64,000 bases of DNA from Amarolinea aalborgensis (GTDB taxonomy: Bacteria; Chloroflexota; Anaerolineae; SSC4; Amarolineaceae), in assembly GCF_900491745.1 (NCBI RefSeq), contig NZ_UETR01000007.1, positions 62,001 through 126,000 of the forward strand, given 5' to 3'. Position numbers and translations under genes: made by a program. Positions 7,715-16,276 of this stretch are shown in pieces (within the stretch, counting starts at the first letter, position 1; each line of letters starts with the position of its first letter). The notes under the pieces are model-generated. The model was not told the origin of the DNA. It searched no databases and worked only from the letters and a program-made list of their open reading frames with translations.

Positions 7715-8785
7715 ATGGATAAGAATCTGACACAGGCGCTGGAGTTGATCGAGCACGAACCCGGCGCGTTTTTGAAAAAAGTCTTCGTCGGCCTTTCTGA
7801 CTTGAGCCGCAGCGAGATGGAACTCTTCGCCGCGGCCTGGGATCAATGGAGCCTGGCGCGGCGCCAGCAGCTGATGGCTGCGCTGTATGACTACGCTCAA
7901 GACCACATCGAAGCTGACTACACGGCCATTTTTTCGTGGGCGTTGGGCGATGCTGATCCCGTGGTGCGCTATGCGGCGATTGAAGGGCTCTGGGAAGACG
8001 ACGACGAGCCTTTAATGCAGCGCTTCATCCACCTCTTGCGGACAGACCCTGATGAGCGGGTGCGCGCGGCGGCTGCCGAAGCCCTGGGACGGTTCGTGTT
8101 GCTCGGTGAGTACGAAGAGATTCCGAACGCGGCCGCAGCCTACGCCGTGGAAACCCTCTTGGCTGCGCTGACCGCGGAAACCGAGGCCGACAGCGTTAAG
8201 CAGGCGGCGCTTGAGACGATCGGCTTTTCTAGCGATAAGCGCGTGCGTGCATTGATCCGCGATGCCTATGACGATGAGGATGAACTGATGCAGGCCAGCG
8301 CCTTGCGCGCGATGGGCAACAGCGCGGACAGCCTTTGGAACCCCTACGTGCGCCGCGAGCTTGAGAGCCACTCATCGGCCAAACGGGCGGCGGCCGCCTA
8401 CGCCGCGGGCGAGCTTGAGTTGACCACCGCGATTCCACGCCTCCTCATGCTGCTGCAAGACCCTGATGTTGCCACGCGGCGCGCGGCTGTGCACGCCCTG
8501 GGCGCGATTGGGGGGCGAACCGCGCGCAAGGCGCTGCAATTGGTCATCAACAGCGACGACGAAGACCTGCGTCCCTATGCGGTCGAGGCGTTGGAGATGC
8601 TTGATTTCAACGGCATTGGTGTCGCGGTGCATGATGACGATGAACCGGAAGATGAACGAGACGAGGAGGACGACGAGTTCGACCGTGACTTCGATGACGA
8701 GTTCGACCCTGACTTCGATGATGATCTCGATGACGACGATTTCGCTGAGGCCGATTTTGACGAAGACGATGACGATACGCACTAA
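7715..8785 (+). CDS. HEAT-repeat protein with acidic tail
   Basis: 356 residues starting 3 bases after the upstream stop. Helical repeats of ~30 residues (for example DPVVRYAAIEGLWED, DPDERVRAAAAEALGRF, VATRRAAVHALGAIGG) form a HEAT/armadillo-type solenoid from about 60 to 290. The last ~50 residues are almost entirely Asp and Glu. Such solenoids are protein-protein scaffolds, and the tail may bind basic partners or ions. No catalytic residues are visible. Placement between a LysM protein and TPR and FecR-like proteins suggests an envelope-linked complex, which is inference. Confidence 0.7.
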   Translation: MDKNLTQALELIEHEPGAFLKKVFVGLSDLSRSEMELFAAAWDQWSLARRQQLMAALYDYAQDHIEADYTAIFSWALGDADPVVRYAAIEGLWEDDDEPLMQRFIHLLRTDPDERVRAAAAEALGRFVLLGEYEEIPNAAAAYAVETLLAALTAETEADSVKQAALETIGFSSDKRVRALIRDAYDDEDELMQASALRAMGNSADSLWNPYVRRELESHSSAKRAAAAYAAGELELTTAIPRLLMLLQDPDVATRRAAVHALGAIGGRTARKALQLVINSDDEDLRPYAVEALEMLDFNGIGVAVHDDDEPEDERDEEDDEFDRDFDDEFDPDFDDDLDDDDFAEADFDEDDDDTH

Positions 8786-8797
8786 ATGGAGCACATG

Positions 8798-9364
8798 ATG
8801 GCAACCACCAATCAGCCTCACCGGCCGCAGCCTTCGTCCGCCGCGCCGGATGCAGCGGCCCGCGTGATTGACCTTCTGAACCAGGGCGCGCGACTCCTGG
8901 CAAGCCAGCGCCCCGGCGAGGCCCTTGCCCCGCTGCGTGAGGCGCTGCAGTTAGCGCCAGACAACATTGCGGTCGCGATCAACCTGGGCGGCGCCTACAT
9001 CATGCAGCGTAAGTACCGCCAGGCTGTGCCGATCTTAGAGCGCGCCGCGGAGTTGGAACCAAACAACGCCATGATTTGGACCAACCTGGGCGCCGCCTAC
9101 CTCGGACGCCTCGAACTCTCGACGCAGACCACGCAGGATCAGGCTATTGCCGCATTCGAGAAAGCAGTGCAAATTGACCCCGATCTGCACAATGTGCATT
9201 ACAACCTGGGCCTGATCTACAAGGATCGCGGCGAGATCACGCGCGCCTGCGCACATTTCTATCGGGCGCTGGAAATCAACCCTCAAGATCGCGATGCCCG
9301 CCAGTGGTTGAAGCGTTTGCAGGCGGGCGACGAGATGGAGCAACCGCCGATCGGCAATGACTAA
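8798..9364 (+). CDS. TPR-repeat protein
   Basis: 188 residues from the ATG at 8798, which has GGAG six bases ahead. An in-frame ATG at 8786 directly follows the upstream stop and is an alternative. Four tetratricopeptide repeats are visible, each with the A...LG.AY pattern (NLGGAYIMQRKYRQA, NLGAAYLGR, NLGLIYKDRGE). It is a soluble binding scaffold. Its stop overlaps the next start by 8 bases, indicating coupled translation. Confidence 0.75.
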   Translation: MATTNQPHRPQPSSAAPDAAARVIDLLNQGARLLASQRPGEALAPLREALQLAPDNIAVAINLGGAYIMQRKYRQAVPILERAAELEPNNAMIWTNLGAAYLGRLELSTQTTQDQAIAAFEKAVQIDPDLHNVHYNLGLIYKDRGEITRACAHFYRALEINPQDRDARQWLKRLQAGDEMEQPPIGND

Positions 9365-10715
9365 CTTCACTTCGCACGATCACGCGCCTGCTCCAGAGGC
9401 TGCGCCTGAGCCGGCCGGACCGGTCAGCGGCGGCCGGCGCATTTCCGCATCCAACGAGGTGACTGGCTGGGGTGTGCGGCGGTTTCGCAGCAACCCGGCG
9501 CGCATGGCCTGGATCGTCATGGTGACGGCGTTTGTGCTTTGCTGCTCGCTGGCCATTGCCGCGCCTCTGGCTGGCCGCAGTTTTCTGCTCTATGCCTCCG
9601 ATCCCCGCCCGCTAGACCTCAATGTCATTGATGGCGCCGTATTGGTGACCTCCATCAAGACGCGCGATACCCAAGCCGTGGTGTCCCACGCGGTCGTCAG
9701 TGAAGACCAGCGTGTGGCAACCGACGAAAAGTCCAGCGCCATTTTGACTTTCTACGCTGATGAACAGGGGCAAGATTCGCTGGCGACCATCACTCTCTAC
9801 AACAACGCCTCGTTTCTGCTGACCACGGCGCGTGTGCCGCGTTTTGGTTACAGCAGCGAAGCTGACCGCCTGACCCTCTACCTGGAACATGGCCGGATTC
9901 GCGTCAGCCCGTCGCGCCGCAGCGAGCGGCCGCTTACTGTCGTGGTGGAGACTCCTCACGGCTCGGCGCGCCTACCCGATGGCAATTATTCGGTTGAAGT
10001 GCGTAATGAAGAGACGCAGGTGACCACGCGTGGCGGAGAAGCGACCGTGACCGCCGCCGGCCAGGTCATCGTGGTGCCCGCGGGCGAGCGCACGCGCATC
10101 GCCGCCGGTCAGGCGCCTGGCGCGCCCCAATCGGTGGAACAGGACCTGCTGGCGAATGGCAGCTTCTCCACCAGCCTGGATGACTGGACCGTCAAGAGCT
10201 TTGTGGATGTGCGCGAAGATGCACAGCAGAATGTTGGCATCGGTTCCGTGGAGTTGATTGCGCGCGATGGCCGCCAGGCTGTTCTCTTCGCACGCCGCGG
10301 TCAGGAGGGCGTTCATGCCGAGACGGAAATTCGTCAGAATCTCAACGTAGATGTACGCGATTATGACGCGCTCAATGTCACCTTCTACGTGCAGTTGGTA
10401 TTCCAGAGCCTGCAAGGCGCGGGAATGCAAAGCTCTGAGTTCCCGTTGGCGGTTCAAATTAGCTACAATGACATTTATGGCACAGAGCGCCTGTGGACTT
10501 CTGGTTTTTATTACCTTGATCTCGACGCCACACGACCCTGGCCGCTGCGCAATGTGCAGAAAATTCCGCGCGGCGTCTGGTATGCCTATGAATCGCCCAA
10601 CCTGATCGAACTTCTCAAAGACACCCGGCCGTCGCACGTCAACTGGATTCGGTTCTACGCCTCTGGCTACAATTTTGAAAGCCTGGTGTCTGAAGCCGAA
10701 CTGCTGGTGCGTTGA
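9357..10715 (+). CDS. FecR-like membrane protein
   Basis: 452 residues. A ~50-residue Pro-rich cytoplasmic head is followed by one membrane helix at about 53-75. Next is a FecR-type beta domain (~85-250; features such as YLEHGRIRVSP, VVVETPHGSARL and a C-terminal VVPAGERTRI). The last ~190 residues look like a lectin-like beta-sandwich (NGSFSTSLDDWTV). FecR proteins classically relay signals to ECF sigma factors, but in this phylum the domain is often seen without one and none is adjacent. It overlaps the TPR gene by 8 bases. Confidence 0.6.
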   Translation: MTNFTSHDHAPAPEAAPEPAGPVSGGRRISASNEVTGWGVRRFRSNPARMAWIVMVTAFVLCCSLAIAAPLAGRSFLLYASDPRPLDLNVIDGAVLVTSIKTRDTQAVVSHAVVSEDQRVATDEKSSAILTFYADEQGQDSLATITLYNNASFLLTTARVPRFGYSSEADRLTLYLEHGRIRVSPSRRSERPLTVVVETPHGSARLPDGNYSVEVRNEETQVTTRGGEATVTAAGQVIVVPAGERTRIAAGQAPGAPQSVEQDLLANGSFSTSLDDWTVKSFVDVREDAQQNVGIGSVELIARDGRQAVLFARRGQEGVHAETEIRQNLNVDVRDYDALNVTFYVQLVFQSLQGAGMQSSEFPLAVQISYNDIYGTERLWTSGFYYLDLDATRPWPLRNVQKIPRGVWYAYESPNLIELLKDTRPSHVNWIRFYASGYNFESLVSEAELLVR

Positions 10716-10721
10716 ACGCGC

Positions 10722-12425
10722 ATGATGAAGGCTGAACTTGGGCGCCGCGCACGTGGGTGGGCGCCCCTCGCGCTGGCGCTGCTGATCTTCTTCCTCTGCG
10801 CCGCCTATCAGCTCGATCTGCCTGGCCTCCACTATGATGAAGCCAAAGAGGCCGGGCTGAATGCCATGCAGCTCTTACGCGGCCAGCCGCTGACCCTCTT
10901 TCGCGGCGCAGGGCTGCACCTCTTTGGCCTGACGCTGCCCATCATGGTGCAAGATTACATCGGCGCGCTCAATGTATACCTGGCGCTGCCGTTCCTGGCG
11001 CTGGGCGGCGTCAGTGTGCCGGCCCTGCGCAGCTTGCCCATCCTCTGCGCTGGGCTGACGCTGGTTTTCCTTTACGTATTTGCCGCGACCGCGTTCAATC
11101 GGCGCACGGCCGGCCTGGCCGTCCTCCTGCTGGCCGTCAACCCGTCGTTTGTCTTTTGGAGCCGCCAGGGCATTCTTGTCACCAATGTCACCGTCACCCT
11201 GTTTTTCGCCAGCCTCTGGATCGCCCAACGCTGGCGACAGACGCGTCAAGCGCGCTGGTTGTGGCTGACGGGGTTGCTGTGGGGTCTGGGCGTTTGGGCC
11301 AAACTGCTCTTCATCTGGGGTATCGGCGCGATGCTGGCGCTGGCGGCGATTGGTTGGCTGCGGAGCCGTTGGCGGTCGCGCGGTCATAGCCAGCGGCCGA
11401 GCCGGCTAGTGGCTGGCGCCGCGCTGGCTTTCCTCGTCGGCGTGTGGCCGCTCCTGCTCTTCAACCTGCAAACCGGCGGCACCGTGGCGAGTATTGTCGG
11501 CAACCTCGGCACCTCATACTACGGCGTCAGCAATGCCAATTTCGCGGCCAACCTGACGCAGCGGATCGAACAGCTCGTCATTCTCCTGCAAGGGCATCAT
11601 TTCTGGTATCTGGGCGAAGTGTACGCCAATCCGGCAGCGCCGTGGGCGCTGGCCGCGCTGCTGGCCGCCGCGGCCCTGGTTGGATTCGAGGTCTATCTGG
11701 CATACGAGGCGCCGAAGCCGGGTCAGGACGACCGGTCGGCTCCGGCCTGGCTGCGGCAGCTCAGCAGGTCGGCCCCAACTCAGTGGCGCCGTATGCTTGG
11801 CTTGACGCTGCTGACTGCGCTGGTCGTCGTACAGAGCTGTTTCACCGTGTCTGACTTGTTCATCACGCATTTTGCCCTGCTGCTGCCGTTGCTGCCGCTG
11901 CTAGGCGCCGCCGCCGCCGACCTGCTGGCGCAGCATGGCCGCCGGCCGGCGCTGCTCGTTTTTGTCGCGCTTCTGGCATGGGGTGGATTCGACGCCTGGG
12001 ACACCTTACAGTACCACGCCATCCTGGCGCGCAGCGGAGGCTATGCGGCGCACTCGGACGTCACCTATCGGCTTGCCGCGTATCTGGAAGCCGAGGAAAT
12101 CAATGCGCCGATTGTGTTGGATTGGGGTATTGATGCGCCGGTGGCTTTCCTGACGCAGGGCCGCGTGGCGCCGATCGAAGCTTTTGGCTATGCCCGTCTT
12201 GATCGCCCAGACGCTGAGTTTGCCCGTCGCCTGGCACCTTTCGTGGCCGATGCGAACACGGTCTATCTTCTGCACACGCCGGAGTTCACCGTGTTTGAAG
12301 GGCGCCGCGAGGAATTGGAGGCCCTGGCCGTCGCGCAAGGGCGCCGCGTTGAATCGCTGGCGCTGTTCCGAGAGCGCAGCGGGCGCCCCGCCCTGGAACT
12401 AGTGCGCCTGACCGCCGCACCGTGA
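10722..12425 (+). CDS. GT39-like membrane glycosyltransferase (ArnT/PMT superfamily)
   Basis: 567 residues with about 11-12 hydrophobic segments. The first periplasmic loop has the acidic pair expected of polyprenyl-phosphate-sugar transferases (HYDEAKEAG, residues near 36-44). The C-terminal ~130 residues are soluble (DVTYRLAAYLEAEEI onwards). The likely role is transfer of a sugar from a lipid carrier to an outside acceptor such as a glycoprotein or lipid. It closes the 6470-12425 run, and a second enzyme of the same type lies at 43875-45245. Acceptor and donor cannot be told from sequence. Confidence 0.7.
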   Translation: MMKAELGRRARGWAPLALALLIFFLCAAYQLDLPGLHYDEAKEAGLNAMQLLRGQPLTLFRGAGLHLFGLTLPIMVQDYIGALNVYLALPFLALGGVSVPALRSLPILCAGLTLVFLYVFAATAFNRRTAGLAVLLLAVNPSFVFWSRQGILVTNVTVTLFFASLWIAQRWRQTRQARWLWLTGLLWGLGVWAKLLFIWGIGAMLALAAIGWLRSRWRSRGHSQRPSRLVAGAALAFLVGVWPLLLFNLQTGGTVASIVGNLGTSYYGVSNANFAANLTQRIEQLVILLQGHHFWYLGEVYANPAAPWALAALLAAAALVGFEVYLAYEAPKPGQDDRSAPAWLRQLSRSAPTQWRRMLGLTLLTALVVVQSCFTVSDLFITHFALLLPLLPLLGAAAADLLAQHGRRPALLVFVALLAWGGFDAWDTLQYHAILARSGGYAAHSDVTYRLAAYLEAEEINAPIVLDWGIDAPVAFLTQGRVAPIEAFGYARLDRPDAEFARRLAPFVADANTVYLLHTPEFTVFEGRREELEALAVAQGRRVESLALFRERSGRPALELVRLTAAP

Positions 12426-12498
12426 GGTGAAGGCGGCGCGAGCAAGCGTTCGACCTTCTGCCTCAGCGATGCGAATCAAATTCCCTGCCGTGCGATCG

Positions 12499-13776
12499 CT
12501 AATCGTGCACGGCCGCATGGGTGCGACGACTGGCGGCGATTTCGGGCGCTTCCTTGAATGCGGTCCACAGAATGCCGAACGATCGCCAGAAGGCAGCCAG
12601 GCCCGTGCGCTTGAGTTCAGCCGCGGTCTGGCCCACTTGCGGGTAGCCCAGGGCATCGGGCTGTACGGTTTCCCAATTGCGGAACAGATGGCCCCAATCG
12701 CTCTCCAGCGCCTCGGCCATCTTCTTCTTACCCAGGAATGGGTACCAGAAGGAGTCGTGGTAGATTACCGACGCCAGGTAGGACCACGGCGCCAGCACTG
12801 TCTTCAATGACCATTCGATCGGCTTCTTCAGCGGTCCCCAGTAAATCTTGTGCTGCATACGCGAGGCAAAGGTCATTTTCTTGAACGGACCGTCGAAGTG
12901 CCAGTTTTGCTGCGCAGCCGCCAGGTCGCCCACAATCTCGATGTCACGCGGATCACCGCAGCCCAGCCCCAACTCGTGCGCCAGGCGAATGAACTTGATA
13001 GAAAGCGGATCAATGCCCATCAGTTTGGCGGCAATGGCATCAATGGCCACCTGGTCATCGCTCGCCAGAATGACATTCTTGGCGTACGGGATCATGCAGC
13101 GTGGGCCAGGCCCGTCGCCGGCAAACGTGCCGTCCATGACCGCAAAGACGCCGCGGTGAATTTTCTTCTGAATCATCAGCAAGTCCACCAGCGTTTCATG
13201 GATGACCGGATGCGTCCAGTGACGACGTTCGTTGAGCAGGCCGCCAAAGGCGTTTTTCATCGCGCCCGTGGTGGTCGTGAAGATGTGCGTCTTGACCGTG
13301 GGCAGGTGAATGATGTTCTCGCCGATGAATCGTTTGGGAATGTTGAATCCACGCGGATAGACATCGTTGAGCACCAAGAATTGGTTCGCCAGGTCGCCGA
13401 CCGCGTCGCGCACGTTGATCCACTCCTCACCTTCGTACAGGTGAACGTTGCGCAGATTGTGGGCTTCCACGACGTTGATCTGCTTGTTCTCGCGTTCGCC
13501 CATGTGCGCATCAATCACCACGGTGCGGTTGTGACAGGCGTGCATCAGGTTGGGGTCGTAGCCATCCTGCTTCATGGCGCGGATCACGCCTTCAAGCTGC
13601 CAGGGAGTGGTGGAACTGCCGGGATAGAAGAAATGCCAGGAGATGTTGACCTTCAGCGCCGTATCGGCGTCCTTCGCAATCACATCCTGGTAGCCAGCCA
13701 AGTTCATCAGCCGATGATAGTCAGCCAGGACGGTGGCGGGCGTGGTCGTTAGAATGGCAACTTTACTTTTACTCAT
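12499..13776 (-). CDS. DUF362 domain-containing protein
   Basis: 425 residues from the ATG at 13776 (MSKSKVAILTT). A frame opening at 13881 adds 35 residues of non-family sequence. The middle carries DUF362 features: HLPTVKTHIFTTTTGAMKN, the aspartate-rich VMDGTFAGDGPGP and LASDDQVAIDAIAAKLMG. The domain is found in iron-sulfur and nickel-related proteins, but no ferredoxin cysteine motif is attached here. The C-terminal ~120 residues are aromatic-rich (IYHDSFWYPFLGKKK) and unrecognised. It is convergent with the GT39 gene and downstream of the zinc-ribbon gene on the same strand. Confidence 0.7.
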   Translation of the reverse strand: MSKSKVAILTTTPATVLADYHRLMNLAGYQDVIAKDADTALKVNISWHFFYPGSSTTPWQLEGVIRAMKQDGYDPNLMHACHNRTVVIDAHMGERENKQINVVEAHNLRNVHLYEGEEWINVRDAVGDLANQFLVLNDVYPRGFNIPKRFIGENIIHLPTVKTHIFTTTTGAMKNAFGGLLNERRHWTHPVIHETLVDLLMIQKKIHRGVFAVMDGTFAGDGPGPRCMIPYAKNVILASDDQVAIDAIAAKLMGIDPLSIKFIRLAHELGLGCGDPRDIEIVGDLAAAQQNWHFDGPFKKMTFASRMQHKIYWGPLKKPIEWSLKTVLAPWSYLASVIYHDSFWYPFLGKKKMAEALESDWGHLFRNWETVQPDALGYPQVGQTAAELKRTGLAAFWRSFGILWTAFKEAPEIAASRRTHAAVHD

Positions 13777-13801
13777 GCTTGTTTTCTTCGTCTCTATTCT
13801 T

Positions 13802-14380
13802 TCAACGCGGTATGGATTGGTCTGGTCTGAGCTGAGATGACTGCGTGGGGCCTGTGGAGGGCTTGGCCCAGCGTCCATCATCCATCGTAGGCAGCGCCAG
13901 CTGCGGGGAAGGCGCCGCGATTTCAGGCGTTGTGGGCGCGGCTGTGGGCGCCTGCGCGCAGTACGGGCAAATCTGCCAGTTCAGATCAAGCAAGCGGCCG
14001 CACGATGGGCAAGGCCGGCGCAGCTGCGTCGTGCAATGTGGGCACAACATCCAGTCTGGCTGTGTCTTGTGCTGGCAGTTGCTGCAGACCGGCTGTTCCT
14101 CCATGTCGCGCAGCAGGGCCTCTTCTTCAAGCATGCGCTCATACTGTTCCGCCAACGTGTCACGCGGGCGCAGGAGCAGGTAAAGCCCCAGTCCCACCGG
14201 ACCAAACAGCACAACGAGCAGCGAAGCCAGGAGCGTGGCAAGAAGGTCACGCGAGCGGGCGCGCATGTCTCGAAATGTCCAGATGACGAGGGCAATCCAG
14301 AAGGCCGCCAATAAGGCGCCAAAAACGGCCACCACAGTCTGCAGGACTGTGCCGATAGTATTCAACAAATCAGACGACAT
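13802..14380 (-). CDS. Two-helix membrane protein with double zinc ribbon
   Basis: 192 residues. Two membrane helices (about 10-35 and 46-68) are followed by a charged linker and two zinc ribbons formed by four CxxC pairs (CSNC, CPHC, CPSC, CPYC), then a Pro/Ala-rich tail. The arrangement is common for small Chloroflexota membrane proteins of unknown job. It may be cotranscribed with the DUF362 gene 25 bases downstream. Confidence 0.65.
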   Translation of the reverse strand: MSSDLLNTIGTVLQTVVAVFGALLAAFWIALVIWTFRDMRARSRDLLATLLASLLVVLFGPVGLGLYLLLRPRDTLAEQYERMLEEEALLRDMEEQPVCSNCQHKTQPDWMLCPHCTTQLRRPCPSCGRLLDLNWQICPYCAQAPTAAPTTPEIAAPSPQLALPTMDDGRWAKPSTGPTQSSQLRPDQSIPR

Positions 14381-14603
14381 TCAACAGTCTCCTCAAGCAA
14401 TTTCAACTAATCGGGCGATTATACCCTAATCTACCCGTTTGGGCAAAGCCCGCGCGCAAACTGCCTGAAATAACGTCGCATTGGGCGCAGTAGTTACAAA
14501 TCCACCGCGAACGCGGCGGCGCTCATTTCGTTAGGCCGAGCGTATACGCCCAGGTTCTGTCGTGCGTGGTCGCCAACGCACCCTTGAAAAGAAAGGCTGA
14601 CCC

Positions 14604-15311
14604 ATGTCTGAGTCTGCAACGGTTGAGTACACCCTTCTGATTCGCAACATGCCCGCCAACGAGCGTCCGCGCGAGCGTTTGCAGCATTACGGCGCCGGCG
14701 CGCTGGCCTCATCCGAACTGATTGCCATCCTGCTGCGCGTGGGCACCGAGGGCGAGAGCGTCCTGCACGTGGCGCAGCGCCTGCTCGGCAAGTACGGCGG
14801 TTTGCCTGGGCTGGCGCGCGCCAGCTTCGATGAGCTGTGCCAGGAAAAAGCTCTTGGCCCTGCCAAAGTGACCCAGCTCAAGGCGGCGCTGGAGTTAGGC
14901 AAGCGGCTGCTCGTCGCATCGCCGTTGGACCGACCCCAGGTGCGCTCACCGGCCGAGGCGGCCGAACTGCTCATGGCGGAGATGAGCCTCCTGGAACAAG
15001 AGCAACTGCGCACCATCCTGCTCGATACCCGCAACACCGTGCTCGGCATCCCGGTGATCTACCAAGGCTCGCTCAACTCAGCCGCGGTGCGTATCGGCGA
15101 GCTATTTCGCCATGCCATCAAGGCCAATGCGGCGGCCATGATCGTGGCGCACAATCATCCGAGCGGCGACCCGGCGCCTTCGCCGGAGGACGTGCGCGTC
15201 ACGCGCGCCATCGTAGAGGCGGGCAAACTGCTCGACATTGATGTGCTGGATCATGTGGTCATCGGCCAGCAGCGCTTCGTCAGCATGAAAGAGCGTGGGC
15301 TGGGGTTCTAG
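14604..15311 (+). CDS. radC: RadC-family JAMM/MPN protein
   Basis: 235 residues, standard length. An N-terminal helix-hairpin-helix (LASSELIAILLRVGTEG) precedes an MPN+/JAMM metalloprotease-like domain with H183-N-H185 and D196 (HNHPSGDPAPSPED), which coordinate zinc. RadC was named for DNA repair, but its biochemical role remains unsettled. The ATG at 14604 follows GAAAGG. It is transcribed divergently from the zinc-ribbon gene across a 220-bp gap. Confidence 0.92.
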   Translation: MSESATVEYTLLIRNMPANERPRERLQHYGAGALASSELIAILLRVGTEGESVLHVAQRLLGKYGGLPGLARASFDELCQEKALGPAKVTQLKAALELGKRLLVASPLDRPQVRSPAEAAELLMAEMSLLEQEQLRTILLDTRNTVLGIPVIYQGSLNSAAVRIGELFRHAIKANAAAMIVAHNHPSGDPAPSPEDVRVTRAIVEAGKLLDIDVLDHVVIGQQRFVSMKERGLGF

Positions 15312-15362
15312 GCGGCTGGGAACTATTCAGTCGGCGCGCCGTAGCAAGAAATCGCGCCTGAT

Positions 15363-15410
15363 GGGCGTTCCGCCGCGCGTTTACCTACGTAGACGCGCGG
15401 CGGAACGCCC
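15363..15410. repeat. 18-bp perfect extragenic palindrome
   Basis: GGGCGTTCCGCCGCGCGT (15363-15380) is exactly complementary to 15393-15410 across a 12-base loop that itself contains the palindrome CTACGTAG. No T-tract follows, so it is not a standard terminator. It could be an RNA-stabilising hairpin or a REP-like unit. Confidence 0.7.
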
Positions 15411-15476
15411 TTGCGGCCCGAATTCATTCGGCGGCCGTGGTCGGCGCAGGATGCCTGAGAAGGTGCGGCGGCTGCA

Positions 15477-15513
15477 AAAGAGCCGGGCTTCTGGGGAGAA
15501 ACCCGGCTTTTTG
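15477..15513. terminator. Bidirectional terminator between radC and the minus-strand gene
   Basis: A 12-bp stem with one mismatch (15481-15492 with 15497-15508) and a GGGG loop. It has AAAA on its left and TTTT on its right, so it can end transcripts from both converging genes. Confidence 0.85.
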
Positions 15514-15534
15514 TCTTGACTCAGATCCTCAGGT

Positions 15535-16242
15535 TCAGCGCTTGGCTTCGGCCGAGGTGAACATCTGGCTCAATTGTTTGCGCGCGGGCTCGGTCATGCG
15601 CCCGGTTTTTGCCTGGATCTGCTTACGCAGGTAATCCTTGAGATCCTTGGCGAAAATCACCGGCACAGACGCGTCATTCAGTGTCAGCTCTGTCTTGTTT
15701 GAGACGAAAACAACCACTGGCTGCGGCTCGATTTCGAGATCAGGCTTGACCTGCTTGATCCACTGCTTCACGCGTCCCACTTCTTCCATCACTTCGCGGG
15801 CTGGATTGCCCAAGGCCTCCTGCGAGAAGGCGGTGAACAGCCGCACGATACTGAAAGGCTGTTTCCAGTTGTTCTTGGTGACAGTGATCTTGCCTTCCTG
15901 GTCACGCGTGACAAAGACAAACAGGCCGGCCGGGCAGAGCAGCACATTGGGCGCAGGCAAGTGCCAGGCAAAGAACTCATAGCGATCATCGAGGCCCTTC
16001 AGGCTGCTGGCAATCACCTCATCGGGCCGCGGTTTGCGCACAAAGCGCCGCATATAGAAAGAACCGACATTGGCGCCCACGAAGCCGAGCAGCAGGCAGG
16101 CCAGGGCCACAGGCAGCAGGGCGGTATTGCTCATGAAGGAGATGATGCTGCCTGCCAGCAGCACCACGAGCGCCACGCCGGTCGTCCATTTGCCGATCGT
16201 GGCGCGGCGTTGAATGTATTTTTGATTCGTATAGACTTGCAT
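15535..16242 (-). CDS. Membrane protein of unknown function, NERD-like features
   Basis: 235 residues. Two adjacent membrane helices (about 20-42 and 44-66) precede a soluble domain with a pattern reminiscent of nuclease-related (NERD) proteins: VLLCPAGLFVFVTRDQEGKI, then VVVFVSNKTEL and VIFAKDLKDYL. Key nuclease residues are not clear, so the family call is tentative. It lies 34 bases downstream of fabF on the same strand and may share its transcript. Confidence 0.45.
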   Translation of the reverse strand: MQVYTNQKYIQRRATIGKWTTGVALVVLLAGSIISFMSNTALLPVALACLLLGFVGANVGSFYMRRFVRKPRPDEVIASSLKGLDDRYEFFAWHLPAPNVLLCPAGLFVFVTRDQEGKITVTKNNWKQPFSIVRLFTAFSQEALGNPAREVMEEVGRVKQWIKQVKPDLEIEPQPVVVFVSNKTELTLNDASVPVIFAKDLKDYLRKQIQAKTGRMTEPARKQLSQMFTSAEAKR

Positions 16243-16276
16243 CTGGTGTCATGATCCTTAACGAGTGATGGACAGG

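Noticed and set aside
15363..15410. Palindrome as the terminator of radC
   Set aside because: There is no T-tract; the terminator at 15477-15513 does the job.
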